A stretch of DNA of 64,000 nt from Microbacteriaceae bacterium (GTDB taxonomy: Bacteria; Actinomycetota; Actinomycetes; Actinomycetales; Microbacteriaceae). The notes beneath the pieces are model-generated. The model saw only the letters and a list, made by a program, of their open reading frames with translations, did no database searches and had not been told where the DNA came from. Positions 1 to 10,539 of this stretch are shown one piece after another. Location: contig JAIXWK010000001.1 of the NCBI GenBank assembly GCA_027491295.1, forward strand, positions 1 through 64,000. The letters are read 5' to 3'. Position 1 is the first letter of the stretch; every line of letters begins with the position of its first letter. The position numbers and the translations under genes were made by a program.

Positions 1-831
<831 letters not shown>

Positions 832-1002
832 AATCATTCTGCCTACAAGTAGGCAAGCTTCTACGAACACCCCGGAAAAAGGGGTGATCAATTTGATTTG
901 GCTTTCGAACTGTCAACTGACAATTCATGTTTTGTATCTTTATCCAAAAGGAATCTCTGCCAGAACCGAAGTTCCAGCCGAGGTTTTTGGCATCGACATT
1001 GT

Positions 1003-1025
1003 GCACGCTGTTGAGTTCTCAAAGA
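1003..1025 (-). promoter_or_regulatory. boxA-like rRNA antitermination element
   Basis: The minus strand reads CTTTGAGAACTCAACAGCGTGC, split here as CTTTGAGAACTC then AACAGCGTGC, the leader motif found before 16S genes of many Actinobacteria. It lies downstream of both candidate promoters and about 170 nt before the 16S start, where a NusB/NusE (S10)-dependent antitermination signal is expected. Confidence 0.75.
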
Positions 1026-1152
1026 TCGGATGCATCTGGCTTTCCCTCGCGGGTCAACTCCAGAGCAACTTTTCAAGTCTACCGATTTGACACCCCGAGT
1101 CAACCCCTCGTTTCCGAGGAATTTCCACCAGTTATCTCAGCGGGAGACCTAA

Positions 1153-1181
1153 ATCTTAGACGCAAAAATTGCAAGCCACAA
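1153..1181 (-). promoter_or_regulatory. candidate rrn promoter P2
   Basis: Minus strand TTGTGG (1176-1181), 17-nt spacer, TAAGAT (1153-1158). The -10 is moderate and the -35 weak. Position upstream of boxA supports it; no experimental data. Confidence 0.4.
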
Positions 1182-1262
1182 GGGCTAGTTTCTGGTCTAA
1201 GACTGTTGTAACTTGAGCCGGCGATCTCAATCGGATCTTGCCAAACTTTGGACAACTCGTAG

Positions 1263-1292
1263 AGCTTAGTCACGATTTGGTAAAGCTGTCAA
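1263..1292 (-). promoter_or_regulatory. candidate rrn promoter P1
   Basis: Minus strand perfect -35 TTGACA (1287-1292), 18-nt spacer, -10 TAAGCT (1263-1268). It starts only about 35 nt past the tyrS stop and reads into the 16S leader. This is the best sigma-70-type promoter in the interval. Confidence 0.65.
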
Positions 1293-1326
1293 ATCGAGGG
1301 CAGAAACGGCGTGTTGAGTCTTCAAA

Positions 1327-2622
1327 TTAGAAGAAAAGCCCAGCTAGCGACTTCTTTCCGCGAGCTAAAACAGCCTGATTTCCCGGCAAAACATCATCCA
1401 AAACCGCAGATTCGCTATCGATCTTGGTTTTATTGACCGAGACTCCACCCTGTTCGATGGCCCTGCGCGCGTCTGACTTGGACTCACACAGCCCAGTAGC
1501 TAACAGAGCATCAACCACCAAGGAACCCTTGGAAACCTCGGCATTTGGCAGCTCATTGAGCGCTGAACGCAGGGTCTTTGGGTCAAGTGAGCGAATATCG
1601 CCGGACCCGAACAGTGCCAAGGCTGCATCCTGGGCCGAAACCGCTTCGTCCCGAGAGTGCACCAGCTCAGTGACCTCAAGCGCTAGGCGACGCTGTGCTT
1701 CGCGCTTGAATGGCTCAGCTTCAACCTGCTGCTGGAACTGCTCTATCTCGGCTCTGGTTAGGAAGGTAAACACTTTGAGGCGATCAATAACATCTGCATC
1801 ATCGGTATTGAGCCAGAACTGATACATCGCATAAGGGCTAGTGAGTTCGACATCCAACCAAATCGCGTTGCCCTCGCTCTTTCCAAACTTCTTGCCGTCG
1901 GAATTGGTAATCAACGGAGTGGCGATGAGGTGAACTGAAGATCCTTCAACGCGGTGAATCAAATCGGTGCCCGAGGTTAGGTTTCCCCACTGGTCACTGC
2001 CGCCGGTCTGGAGCACGCAGTTGTAGCGACGGTTTAGCTCTAAGAAATCCAGTCCCTGAAGAATCTGGTAGCTGAACTCTGTGTAGCTGATACCACTGTC
2101 CGAATTCAGTCGAGCCGACACAGCATCTTTTGCGAGCATCTTGCCGACGCGATAGTGCTTGCCGACATCGCGCAAGAAATCAAGTGCGCTGTAGTTCTGG
2201 GTCCAGTCCAGGTTATTCACCAAACGAGCTGCGTTAGGCCCCTGGTAATCCAAAAAACGTTCGGTCTGAGCTGCCAAGCGACTGACCCACTCGGAAACCG
2301 TTGCCTTGTCATTCAGCGTGCGCTCGGCATTTGGCTTTGGGTCACCGATCAATCCGGTTGCTCCACCCACAAGTGCCAGCGGGTTGTGACCGGCCAGCTG
2401 CAAGCGGCGCATTGTCAAAAGCTGAACCAGGTTTCCAAGGTGCAAGCTAGGGGCAGTTGGGTCAAAGCCGCAGTAGTAGGTAATCGAGTTTTCCGATAGC
2501 TCTTTGCGTAAGGCTTCCTCGTCAGTCGACAGCGCTACCAGCCCGCGCCACTTCAGCTCATCCAAAATGTGGCTGAAGGATGAGTCATTGCGCTGTTTAT
2601 TCATAGTTTCTGCGCTGGCCAA
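1327..2622 (-). CDS. tyrS: tyrosyl-tRNA synthetase
   Basis: Charges tRNA-Tyr with tyrosine in the cytoplasm. The 431-residue protein is a bacterial class Ic synthetase of usual length. It shows the HIGH-type signature as HLGN (61-64, in PTAPSLHLGNL), the KMSKS-type loop as KFGKS (about 235) and a C-terminal S4 RNA-binding domain (about 360-400). The TTG start at 2622 is preferred because GGGGGAGA lies just upstream and the codon abuts the argH stop as TAATTG; an ATG six codons in (2604) lacks such a site. It is the last gene of the series before the rrn operon. No T-box leader is visible. Confidence 0.97.
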   Translation of the reverse strand: MASAETMNKQRNDSSFSHILDELKWRGLVALSTDEEALRKELSENSITYYCGFDPTAPSLHLGNLVQLLTMRRLQLAGHNPLALVGGATGLIGDPKPNAERTLNDKATVSEWVSRLAAQTERFLDYQGPNAARLVNNLDWTQNYSALDFLRDVGKHYRVGKMLAKDAVSARLNSDSGISYTEFSYQILQGLDFLELNRRYNCVLQTGGSDQWGNLTSGTDLIHRVEGSSVHLIATPLITNSDGKKFGKSEGNAIWLDVELTSPYAMYQFWLNTDDADVIDRLKVFTFLTRAEIEQFQQQVEAEPFKREAQRRLALEVTELVHSRDEAVSAQDAALALFGSGDIRSLDPKTLRSALNELPNAEVSKGSLVVDALLATGLCESKSDARRAIEQGGVSVNKTKIDSESAVLDDVLPGNQAVLARGKKSLAGLFF

Positions 2623-4020
2623 TTACTTCTCCCCCGCTAGCAATTTATTCAAAGCTCCAAGCTGCTTGTCCACCTCGGATAACGAGGTTCCTCCAGCTGT
2701 GTTTCTAGCTGAGATAGCGCTCTGAACGTCGATTACCTTACGGACCTCTGGGGTTAGGTGCTCAGAGATTGCCGCCAACTGCGCATCGGTTGGATCTTGA
2801 AGCTGAAGGTTGTGCTGCTCGCAGAACTTCACAAGCTCACCTGTGATCTCGTGAGCGTCTCTAAACGGCACACCTTGTTTGACTAACCACTCAGCAACAT
2901 CGGTGGCCAGTGAGTAACCCATTGGCGCAAGAGACTCCAGCAGTTCGGTATTGAAGCTCAGCGTTGCAACCATCCCGGAGAATGCCGGCAAAACCAAAAG
3001 CAGGCTGTCCACCGAATCAAATACTGGCTCTTTGTCCTCTTGCAGATCACGGTTGTAGCTCAGCGGCAACCCCTTGAGTGTTGCAAGCAGCCCAGTGTGA
3101 TTACCAATCAGTCTTCCGGCCTTGCCTCTTGCAAGCTCGGCAATGTCAGGGTTCTTTTTCTGCGGCATGATCGAGGATCCGGTTGAGAACGCATCATCCA
3201 GCTTGACATACCCGAATTCAAAAGTGGACCAAGCAATAATCTCCTCGGCGAACCTCGATAGATCAACCGCAATCATGGCTGCGATAAAGCTAAATTCCGC
3301 GACCACGTCTCTCGAGGCGGTGGCATCCATGCTGTTCTGAGTAACACCTGCAAAACCAAGTTCTTTTGCCACCAGATTTGCATCAAGGCCAAGCGTGTTG
3401 CCAGCCAGTGCGCCGGAGCCGTAGGGTGACAGATTTGCCCGCTCACGCCAATTTTCTAAGCGCTCTAAGTTTCTAACCATCGGCCAGGCATGGGCTAGCA
3501 GGTGGTGAGAAAGCAGCACCGGCTGGGCATGCTGAAAGTGAGTTCGGCCAGGCATTGCAACACCGCGGTGCTTGGTAGCTTGGGCTACCAGCGCTGCCAG
3601 ATAACTGTGCAGTTCCTTTTCAAGCTCTGAGGCGGCATCTAGCAAAAATGAACGAATCAAAGTGGCAATCTGATCATTGCGGGAGCGACCAGCGCGAATC
3701 TTGCCGGCAATGTCGCTTCCTGCGATTTCGATCAGCCCACGCTCTAAGGCTGCGTGAACATCCTCCTCCTGCGGCAAAGGTCCAAAGCTTCCGGCTAAAA
3801 CTTTTTCCAACAGCTGAGCGATTGCGTCCTCAAGGACCGCCAATTCGGAACTGGAAAGATAGCCGGCTTTGTGAAGCGCTTGGATGTGAGCACTGGTGCC
3901 GCGCAGGTCATAGGGAGCTAGTCGAAAATCGAAGTGCGTGGATCGAGAAAGTGCAGCCAAGGCGTCATTTGGGCCAGACGCGAACCGTCCGCCCCAAAGT
4001 GAGTCATTGCTCTGTGCCAT
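2623..4020 (-). CDS. argH: argininosuccinate lyase
   Basis: Catalyses the last step of arginine synthesis, splitting argininosuccinate into arginine and fumarate. The 465-residue protein carries the superfamily signature GSSIMPQKKNP (281-291), whose flexible loop holds the catalytic serine, the RSRNDQ motif (112-117) and the TH pair (160-161). Length is typical. The gene lies 30 nt after argF and its TAA abuts tyrS. In many actinobacteria argR and argG stand between argF and argH; here neither is present, so argininosuccinate synthase must be encoded elsewhere. Confidence 0.97.
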   Translation of the reverse strand: MAQSNDSLWGGRFASGPNDALAALSRSTHFDFRLAPYDLRGTSAHIQALHKAGYLSSSELAVLEDAIAQLLEKVLAGSFGPLPQEEDVHAALERGLIEIAGSDIAGKIRAGRSRNDQIATLIRSFLLDAASELEKELHSYLAALVAQATKHRGVAMPGRTHFQHAQPVLLSHHLLAHAWPMVRNLERLENWRERANLSPYGSGALAGNTLGLDANLVAKELGFAGVTQNSMDATASRDVVAEFSFIAAMIAVDLSRFAEEIIAWSTFEFGYVKLDDAFSTGSSIMPQKKNPDIAELARGKAGRLIGNHTGLLATLKGLPLSYNRDLQEDKEPVFDSVDSLLLVLPAFSGMVATLSFNTELLESLAPMGYSLATDVAEWLVKQGVPFRDAHEITGELVKFCEQHNLQLQDPTDAQLAAISEHLTPEVRKVIDVQSAISARNTAGGTSLSEVDKQLGALNKLLAGEK

Positions 4021-4050
4021 CTGTCCTCTTACTTCTTTATCCTGCTAAGT

Positions 4051-4974
4051 CTAGTTTTGCCTTGAGAGCCAAAGCATTAGCGCCTTCTGAGCGTGCAAAC
4101 GATTCTCCGCTTCATCCCAAATTCGAGATTGCGGACCATCAAGCACCTCGGCAGCTACTTCGTAGCCGCGATAGGCAGGCAAGCAGTGCAGGAAGATTGC
4201 ACTTGGGTTGGCCTTTGCCATAAGCGCTGCGTCAACCGTGTAGCCTGCAAATAGCTTCACGCGCTTTTCTTTCTCGTCCTCCATGCCCATTGAAACCCAG
4301 GTGTCGGTAGTGACTACATCTGCTCCTGCAACAGCCAGAGCTGGATCTTCCAAGACTTCGATGTGCTGACCAAACTGCTGAGCTATCGCCTTAGCCCTAG
4401 CTACTACCTCGGCAGCCGGCTGGAATCCAGCTGGAGCGCCAATCGAAACGCTCATGCCGGCTAGCGCACAAGCCACCAGATAGCTGTTACCCATGTTGTT
4501 GGCAGCATCACCAATGTATGCAAGCTTGAGTCCTTGGGTCTTGCCAAACTCTTCCCTGATTGTGAGCAGGTCTGCCAAAAGCTGGCACGGGTGCCAGTCA
4601 TCGGAAAGCGAATTGATGACAGGAACTTTGGAGTTCGCTGCCATTTCCTCAAGCCCTGCCTGGGCATAGGTGCGCCAAATAATCTGTGCCACCTGACGCT
4701 CCAGTACTCGAGCGGTGTCGGCGACCGATTCCTTTTTACCCAGCTGTGATGAGCCGCTATCGATAATCAAAGGCACTCCCCCAAGATCTGCGATGCCGGT
4801 GGCGAACGAGACTCGGGTTCGAGTTGAAGTCTTATCAAAGATAACTGCCACGGTTTGTGGTCCGGCAAATGGCTTGTGTGCAAAACGATTGGCTTTTAGT
4901 TCCAAGGCAAGCTCGAGAATCTCAGCCTGCTCTTTTGGGGTCAGGTCATCATCTTTAAGAAAGTGTCTAGTCAC
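4051..4974 (-). CDS. argF: ornithine carbamoyltransferase
   Basis: Converts ornithine and carbamoyl phosphate to citrulline. The 307-residue protein has the carbamoyl-phosphate-binding STRTR motif (50-54), an HPCQ motif (about 135) and the ornithine-binding HCLP motif (about 264, in HCLPAYRG). It follows argB by only 8 nt, so argD, usually between argB and argF in actinobacterial arg operons, is missing at this place. An anabolic enzyme is inferred from the context of argC, argJ, argB and argH. Confidence 0.96.
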   Translation of the reverse strand: MTRHFLKDDDLTPKEQAEILELALELKANRFAHKPFAGPQTVAVIFDKTSTRTRVSFATGIADLGGVPLIIDSGSSQLGKKESVADTARVLERQVAQIIWRTYAQAGLEEMAANSKVPVINSLSDDWHPCQLLADLLTIREEFGKTQGLKLAYIGDAANNMGNSYLVACALAGMSVSIGAPAGFQPAAEVVARAKAIAQQFGQHIEVLEDPALAVAGADVVTTDTWVSMGMEDEKEKRVKLFAGYTVDAALMAKANPSAIFLHCLPAYRGYEVAAEVLDGPQSRIWDEAENRLHAQKALMLWLSRQN

Positions 4975-4982
4975 GTCGGTCC

Positions 4983-5870
4983 TTAGTTGCTCACCTGAGT
5001 GCCGACACCGGACTCAGTAAAGATCTCAAGCAGAATGCTGTGCGGTTGCCGGCCATCAATAATGTGTGCTTTTGGCACACCACCCTCTACCGCCTCAAGA
5101 CAAGCCTGCATCTTTGGAATCATGCCAGATTCCAAGGTTGGAATGAGTTCTCGCAATTCAGAGACGGTGATCTCAGATACCAGTGAGTCCACGTTTGGCC
5201 AGTCGGCATAGAGCCCAGGAACGTCGGTTAGAACCATGAGTTTCTCTGCGCCCAGCGCTACAGCCAAGGACGAGGCAGCCAAATCAGCGTTCACATTTAG
5301 TAGCTCGCCATAAACCGTCGGTGCGACGGTTGATACGACCGGGATCTTGCCGGCGTCGATGGCCTGCAGCACGCTTCTTGGGTTTACCGTGCGGACTTCG
5401 CCGACGAGTCCCAGATCTACTTCACCCTCTGGTGTTGAGGCAGTTACCTTTTCGGCCCTGAAGAGATTGTCATCTTCACCGGAAAGCACCACGGTCTGGG
5501 CTCCAGAGGCTTCGATAAGTTCCGCAAGTTGTTTACTGACCTGATTTCGCAGCACATCGCGAACAACCCCAATTGTCTGTTCGTCGGTGTACCTAAAGCC
5601 GTGCCTAAATTCGCTTTGAATACCAAGTTCCGCAAGACGAGCGGTGATTTGAGGTCCGCCACCGTGAACCACCACCGGCTTGATACCGACAAATCTCAAA
5701 TACGCCATGTCCTGGGCAAATGCGGTCTGCAACGCCTCATCGACCATCGCGTTACCACCAAACTTCACAACCACAATTCGCCCGTGAAACTCGCGCAACC
5801 AATCCAGAGACTCGATTAGAGTCTCGGCCTTGATGCGAGCGAGCGCTTGGTCTGGGTTGGCAGGAATCAT
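4983..5870 (-). CDS. argB: acetylglutamate kinase
   Basis: Phosphorylates N-acetylglutamate in the second step of arginine synthesis and is usually the enzyme inhibited by arginine. The 295-residue protein belongs to the amino acid kinase fold, with the lysine/glycine ATP loop VVKFGGNAM (about 34-42) and the substrate loop [10 protein letters not shown] (about 67-76). The start ATG overlaps the argJ stop by one base, indicating translational coupling in the argCJBFH series. Confidence 0.97.
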   Translation of the reverse strand: MIPANPDQALARIKAETLIESLDWLREFHGRIVVVKFGGNAMVDEALQTAFAQDMAYLRFVGIKPVVVHGGGPQITARLAELGIQSEFRHGFRYTDEQTIGVVRDVLRNQVSKQLAELIEASGAQTVVLSGEDDNLFRAEKVTASTPEGEVDLGLVGEVRTVNPRSVLQAIDAGKIPVVSTVAPTVYGELLNVNADLAASSLAVALGAEKLMVLTDVPGLYADWPNVDSLVSEITVSELRELIPTLESGMIPKMQACLEAVEGGVPKAHIIDGRQPHSILLEIFTESGVGTQVSN

Positions 5871-7024
5871 TAGCTGGAGTATGCGCTGTTCTCTTCGACG
5901 TATTCGTGGGTCAAATCATTGGTCACCACGGTTGCGAAATCAACACCGACATTTAGGTTGATGTTGATCTCTACCTTGCGAGGCGTAAGGTCAATCAAAC
6001 CTCTATCCCCTGCTGGTTGGCCATTGCTGGAGATCAGTACTCCGTTGATGGCAACGTCGATGTTGTAGGGGTCAAATTCGGCCTTAGTGGTTCCAACCGC
6101 GGCAAGGATTCGACCCCAGTTTGGATCATTTCCATAGATTGCCGCCTTGAACAAATTGTTGCGAGCTACCGACCTGGCTACCTCTACGGCATCGTCCTCG
6201 CTTGCCGCACCCTCAACTGTGATGTGGATGTTGTGGGAAGAACCTTCTGCATCATCGAGCAATTTCAACGCCAGCTCTTTGCAGACCTGAGTCAAAAGCT
6301 CTTGAAATTCATCCATTTGAGCCGCAATCCGAGAGGCGCCGGACGCCATCAAGGTCACCTGGTCATTGGTAGACATGCAGCCATCGGAATCTAGGCGATC
6401 AAAAGAAACCCGAGTGGCCACCCTGAGTGCTGAATCTAACTCTGCTGAGTCAATAACCGCATCAGTTGTGATGACCACCAGCATGGTTGCAAGCCCAGGG
6501 GCAAGCATTCCTGCGCCTTTGGCCATACCGCCGATTCTCCAGCCGCTGGATGATTCAGCTTCGGCTCGCTTGGCAACCGAGTCGGTGGTCATGATGGCTT
6601 CGCTTGCAAAAACTCCGCCATCGTGAGACAAGGTTTCCACCGCACTCTTGACGCCATCCAAAAGCTTCTCGCGATCCAACTGCTCGCCAATTAGACCCGT
6701 GGAGCAGACCAATACATCCGAAGATGAGACCTCTAGGTGACTAGCGAGAGCTTCAGCTGTGGCATGCGTGGTTTGAAAACCTTGCGGTCCGGTGTAGCAA
6801 TTGGCACCCCCGGAGTTCAGGACAATTGCCGATACTTTCTGATCCTTGATGACCTCTTTGGACCAAAGGATGGGATTCGCCTGACAGCGGTTAGTTGTAA
6901 AAACAGCAGCAGCCAACTGCAGCGGACCCTGGTTTACAACTACTGCGAGATCTTTCTTGCCCGAGGTCTTGAGCCCGCAAGCCACACCGCTGGCGGCGAA
7001 TCCTTTGGCAAAGGTCACGCTCAC
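5870..7024 (-). CDS. argJ: glutamate N-acetyltransferase / amino-acid acetyltransferase (ArgJ)
   Basis: Transfers the acetyl group from N-acetylornithine to glutamate, recycling acetyl in arginine synthesis; some members also use acetyl-CoA. The 384-residue precursor has the family self-cleavage site Ala179-Thr180 in the segment GLATML, where the threonine becomes the nucleophile of the beta chain. It overlaps argC by four bases and argB by one, so all three are probably translationally coupled. Whether this enzyme is mono- or bifunctional cannot be told from the sequence. Confidence 0.96.
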   Translation of the reverse strand: MSVTFAKGFAASGVACGLKTSGKKDLAVVVNQGPLQLAAAVFTTNRCQANPILWSKEVIKDQKVSAIVLNSGGANCYTGPQGFQTTHATAEALASHLEVSSSDVLVCSTGLIGEQLDREKLLDGVKSAVETLSHDGGVFASEAIMTTDSVAKRAEAESSSGWRIGGMAKGAGMLAPGLATMLVVITTDAVIDSAELDSALRVATRVSFDRLDSDGCMSTNDQVTLMASGASRIAAQMDEFQELLTQVCKELALKLLDDAEGSSHNIHITVEGAASEDDAVEVARSVARNNLFKAAIYGNDPNWGRILAAVGTTKAEFDPYNIDVAINGVLISSNGQPAGDRGLIDLTPRKVEININLNVGVDFATVVTNDLTHEYVEENSAYSS

Positions 7025-8067
7025 GGCGCAACTCCATCAATTGGCAACCCAAGGGTTTCCGGTAAGCCGAGTGCGAGGTTCATGCTCTGAATGGCAGCTC
7101 CGGCGGTTCCCTTGACCAAGTTGTCAATTGCCGAAACAATAACCACGCGCTGCGCTGACTCATCAAAACTCAAAGAAATCTGAGCGGTATTCACTCCCAA
7201 AACCGAGGAGGTGTTGGGCTGCTGTCCCTCACCTAAGACCTGGATAAATACCTCATCACCATAAGCCTGTTCATAGGCAGCAACGAGCTTGGAGAAGCTA
7301 AAGCTAGGGCTCGCCTTCGCGGTGTTCACGGCCAAAATTCCGCGGGACATTGGAACCAAAACCGGTGTGAAAGACACCTTCACTTCCGCACCCGATGCAT
7401 GTGCCAAATTCTGTTCAATCTCTGGAGTGTGTCGATGGATTCCACCGACACCGTATGCGCGGGCTGATCCTTGAACTTCGCTGGCGAGTAGGTCTGCCTT
7501 CAAGCTTCTTCCCGCACCGGAAGTTCCAACCGAGAGAACTGAAACGATGTCCTTTGGTTCAATCAGCCCGGCGGTAAGAGCTGGGGCTAGTGCCAAGGTG
7601 ATTGCTGTGACATTGCAACCCGGAACCGCCACCCGCTTCACCCCGCGCAGGTTCTCACGTTGCTTCCCACCGCTAGCCAAAGTTAGCTCCGGCATACCGT
7701 AGGCCCAGGTGCCAGAATGTGCGGTGCCGTAAAACTTCTCCCACGCCTTGGAATCTTCGAGCCGGAAGTCTGCGCCGCAGTCCAAAACCACAACACTCTC
7801 TGGCAGGTAAGCCGCCACTTCAGCGCTGGTGGCATGCGGAAGCGCTAGGAACACAATGTCGTGCCCTGCAAGGCTCTGCTTGCTGGTCTCCACGAAAACT
7901 CGCTCTTGGTAACTCTTTAGATGAGGATGCAGCGCGGAGACTGGTTGACCGGCATTTGTGTTTGCGGTGACCGCACCAAGTTCAAGTTCTGGATGCATCG
8001 CAATCAGGCGCAGCAACTCGCCACCGACATAACCGCTGGCTCCAGCTACTGCGACCTTGAATACCAT
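7021..8067 (-). CDS. argC: N-acetyl-gamma-glutamyl-phosphate reductase
   Basis: NADPH-dependent reduction of N-acetylglutamyl phosphate to the semialdehyde, third step of arginine synthesis. The 348-residue protein begins with the nucleotide-binding glycine motif [11 protein letters not shown] (9-19) and has the active-site cysteine Cys151 in VPGCNVTA. Its start directly follows the pheT stop with no spacer, so the arg genes appear to be read through from pheST rather than from a dedicated promoter. No clear ARG box was seen. Confidence 0.96.
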   Translation of the reverse strand: MVFKVAVAGASGYVGGELLRLIAMHPELELGAVTANTNAGQPVSALHPHLKSYQERVFVETSKQSLAGHDIVFLALPHATSAEVAAYLPESVVVLDCGADFRLEDSKAWEKFYGTAHSGTWAYGMPELTLASGGKQRENLRGVKRVAVPGCNVTAITLALAPALTAGLIEPKDIVSVLSVGTSGAGRSLKADLLASEVQGSARAYGVGGIHRHTPEIEQNLAHASGAEVKVSFTPVLVPMSRGILAVNTAKASPSFSFSKLVAAYEQAYGDEVFIQVLGEGQQPNTSSVLGVNTAQISLSFDESAQRVVIVSAIDNLVKGTAGAAIQSMNLALGLPETLGLPIDGVAP

Positions 8068-10539
8068 CTACGCCCTTAGGGTTGCGCCAAATTTTTGACT
8101 TGCTAAAGCAACTGCTGCGTCTTTAGACAAGGTGGCCTCAGCCTGCGTCAATGTGCGATCAGCTGCCCTGAAGCGAAGGCTAAAGGTGACAGACTTGCTT
8201 CCCGCTGGAATATTGTCGCCGCGGTAATCATCGACCAGCGAAACATCTTCGAGCAGATCCCCAGCACCCTCACGAATTACAGCAATGAGGTCCGCGGCTG
8301 GAACGTCCAGGGAAACCAAGAGCGATAGATCCTGAGTGGCTGCCGGCATAACGCGGAGTTCTGCAGCTTGCAAAACTTCCGGAGCGTGAGCGAATAGCGC
8401 ATCAAGATTGATTTCGAATGCTGCCACCTTGCGAGGCAGGTGATACTCGGCTGTTAGCGCTGGGGCAACCTCGCCTAGATGGCCAACAACTTCACCTGCC
8501 ACCAATACCTCGGCGGCTCTTCCCGAGTGGAAGCCCAACGCGCTTGCCTGGCGAATCTCAAACTGAACCCCCGCGGCACGAGTTATCTGCTCAACAGCCA
8601 AAATTGCCTGCGGGTAGCCGGACTGAACTGCCTGCTGCCCAGGAGCCTGAGGAATCCAGTCTCCTAGCACAACTCCTGCTAGGTGCCGTGGCTGAACTGG
8701 AATTGAGGCGTTCAACTCAGCAAGTTGATCAGAGCTTGGACGAACGTTACCCACCGGTAGTGAGGTAGTCGCATTGCCCTGAGCCGGGAGGAATACCGAG
8801 CCCTCCTCAATCAAAGCAACGTCGGTGGCGCCACGCGAAAGATTTCTGGCAGCAGCCTGCAGCAGTCCTGGAATCAAGCTGTTTCTCAGTTCCGGGCTAT
8901 CCCCCTGCATTGGGTTTTCCAGCCTGAGTGCAGGACTCTGGGAGAACTCACGGTTTTGCTGTTCGGAGTAGAACGGGTAGTTCAAGACCTCGGTGAAACC
9001 CGCTCCAGCTAAAGCTGCAAGTGCCCTGCGACGGAATTGCTGCCTTGGTGTCAGGCCTCGACCTGGAGGAGCAACCGGAATCCTGGAAGGAATCAGGTGG
9101 TAGCCGGCAAGTCTGGCGACCTCCTCGACCAAATCTGTCTTGTGACGAATATCTGGTCGCCAGCTTGGAGGAGTTACCGTGACGGCGTCATCGTGAACCT
9201 TGAGCTCGCAACCGATCTGGTGCAAAAGATCCAAAATCTGCTGGTTAGCGTAGTCAACACCCACCAGCTCCGATGCAAAGGCAAATGGAAGCTCGATCTC
9301 GATCTTTGGTAGGCCAGTCCGGTAGCTCGAGCCAACGCCGTTCAGCTGCCCGCCGGCAAGCTCAATCAATAGCTGTGCCACACGAGCGGCAGCAATTGGA
9401 CCAACTTCCGGATCAACTCCGCGCTCGAAGCGCTTGGACGCTTCCGATGGGAGTTTGTGCCTGCGAGCGGTGCGCGCAATTGAAATCGGATCAAACAACG
9501 CCGCTTCAATCAAGACATTTTTTGTGGTTGAACTGACCTCCGAAGAGGCTCCACCCATAACTCCTGCCAGACCGATTGGACCGGAGTCATCGCAGATCAA
9601 AAGGTCTTCTGGGTGAAGGGTGCGAACCTTCTCGTCCAGGGTTTGAAGTTGTTCACCGGCAACAGCGCGCCGCACGGTTATACCTCCAACTAGTTTGTCC
9701 TGGTCATAGGCGTGAATTGGCTGTCCAAGCTCCAGCATTACGTAGTTGGTGATGTCGACAGCGATTGAAATTGAGCGCATGCCCGCCAGCTTGAGACGAT
9801 TCGCCATCCAAGATGGGACCGCGGCATTGGCATCGATCCCAGAGACACCAAGGGTTGTAAAAATCGAAGATCCTGGAACGCCGTGGATTGGAGCATCGTC
9901 TTGAACCTGAACACTAAAGCCGCTACCGGCTTTAGCGGAAACCTTGGTTGCCGGATCGGTGAACTTTGCGCCCGAGGCGTGGCTGTACTCGCGCGCTATG
10001 CCGCGAATCGAAAGGCAGTAACCGCGATCTGGAGTGACATTTACCTCAGCGGCAGATTCATTTAGCCCCAAAAGCTCTAGGGCATCGGTGCCAACTTCAG
10101 GGTCAAGGCCAAGAGTTGAAAGCCTGAGAATTCCCTCGTGGTCATCGCTAAGCCCGAGTTCCCTTGAGGATGCGATCATTCCATCGGAGACGTGCCCGTA
10201 AGTCTTACGAGCTGCAATTTCAAAGCCACCAGGAAGTGCTGCCCCTGGCAGAGTCACGACCACCTTGTCGCCCTCGAAGAAGTTTCTCGCACCGCAAACC
10301 ACACCGTTTACAACACCTGGGGCAACCTCAACCTGGCACCAGCGAATGGTCTTGCCGTTCGACTGAGGCTCCTCGACAAACTCCAAAACCTTGCCAACCA
10401 CAATTGGACCGCGAATATCTCCGCCGTGAGAGCCTTCTTCTTCAAGACCGACTTTCACAAGTTCCGCCATGACATCGTCAGGGGTGAAATTCTGTGGCAG
10501 CTCTACGAACTCTGCCAACCAGCTCAAAGGCACTCTCAT
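8068..10539 (-). CDS. pheT: phenylalanyl-tRNA synthetase beta subunit
   Basis: Forms the alpha2-beta2 phenylalanyl-tRNA synthetase with PheS. The 823-residue protein has the expected order: N-terminal tRNA-binding OB fold (about 40-150), B3/B4 editing module (about 210-370), B5 domain (about 400-470), catalytic-like core and the C-terminal ferredoxin-like anticodon-binding domain (about 730-823, with a RFRAADRTLTQAEA ending). It overlaps pheS by one base and is followed directly by argC. Confidence 0.97.
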   Translation of the reverse strand: MRVPLSWLAEFVELPQNFTPDDVMAELVKVGLEEEGSHGGDIRGPIVVGKVLEFVEEPQSNGKTIRWCQVEVAPGVVNGVVCGARNFFEGDKVVVTLPGAALPGGFEIAARKTYGHVSDGMIASSRELGLSDDHEGILRLSTLGLDPEVGTDALELLGLNESAAEVNVTPDRGYCLSIRGIAREYSHASGAKFTDPATKVSAKAGSGFSVQVQDDAPIHGVPGSSIFTTLGVSGIDANAAVPSWMANRLKLAGMRSISIAVDITNYVMLELGQPIHAYDQDKLVGGITVRRAVAGEQLQTLDEKVRTLHPEDLLICDDSGPIGLAGVMGGASSEVSSTTKNVLIEAALFDPISIARTARRHKLPSEASKRFERGVDPEVGPIAAARVAQLLIELAGGQLNGVGSSYRTGLPKIEIELPFAFASELVGVDYANQQILDLLHQIGCELKVHDDAVTVTPPSWRPDIRHKTDLVEEVARLAGYHLIPSRIPVAPPGRGLTPRQQFRRRALAALAGAGFTEVLNYPFYSEQQNREFSQSPALRLENPMQGDSPELRNSLIPGLLQAAARNLSRGATDVALIEEGSVFLPAQGNATTSLPVGNVRPSSDQLAELNASIPVQPRHLAGVVLGDWIPQAPGQQAVQSGYPQAILAVEQITRAAGVQFEIRQASALGFHSGRAAEVLVAGEVVGHLGEVAPALTAEYHLPRKVAAFEINLDALFAHAPEVLQAAELRVMPAATQDLSLLVSLDVPAADLIAVIREGAGDLLEDVSLVDDYRGDNIPAGSKSVTFSLRFRAADRTLTQAEATLSKDAAVALASQKFGATLRA

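Larger units (their letters stand above)
832..1326 (-). promoter_or_regulatory. rRNA operon promoter and leader region
   Basis: These 495 bases between the tyrS stop and the 16S 5' end hold no convincing gene. On the minus strand they carry, in transcription order, two candidate promoters (P1, P2), a conserved boxA-like antitermination element, and near the 16S end two small hairpins: CACCCC/GGGGTG (868-873 with 881-886) and GCCTAC/GTAGGC (841-846 with 849-854). The hairpins may take part in precursor processing; the matching processing strand would lie after 16S, outside the window. Confidence 0.8.

Noticed and set aside
3648-4223. 191-codon plus-strand frame across argH and argF
   Set aside because: Antisense to two well-conserved genes, no initiation signals.
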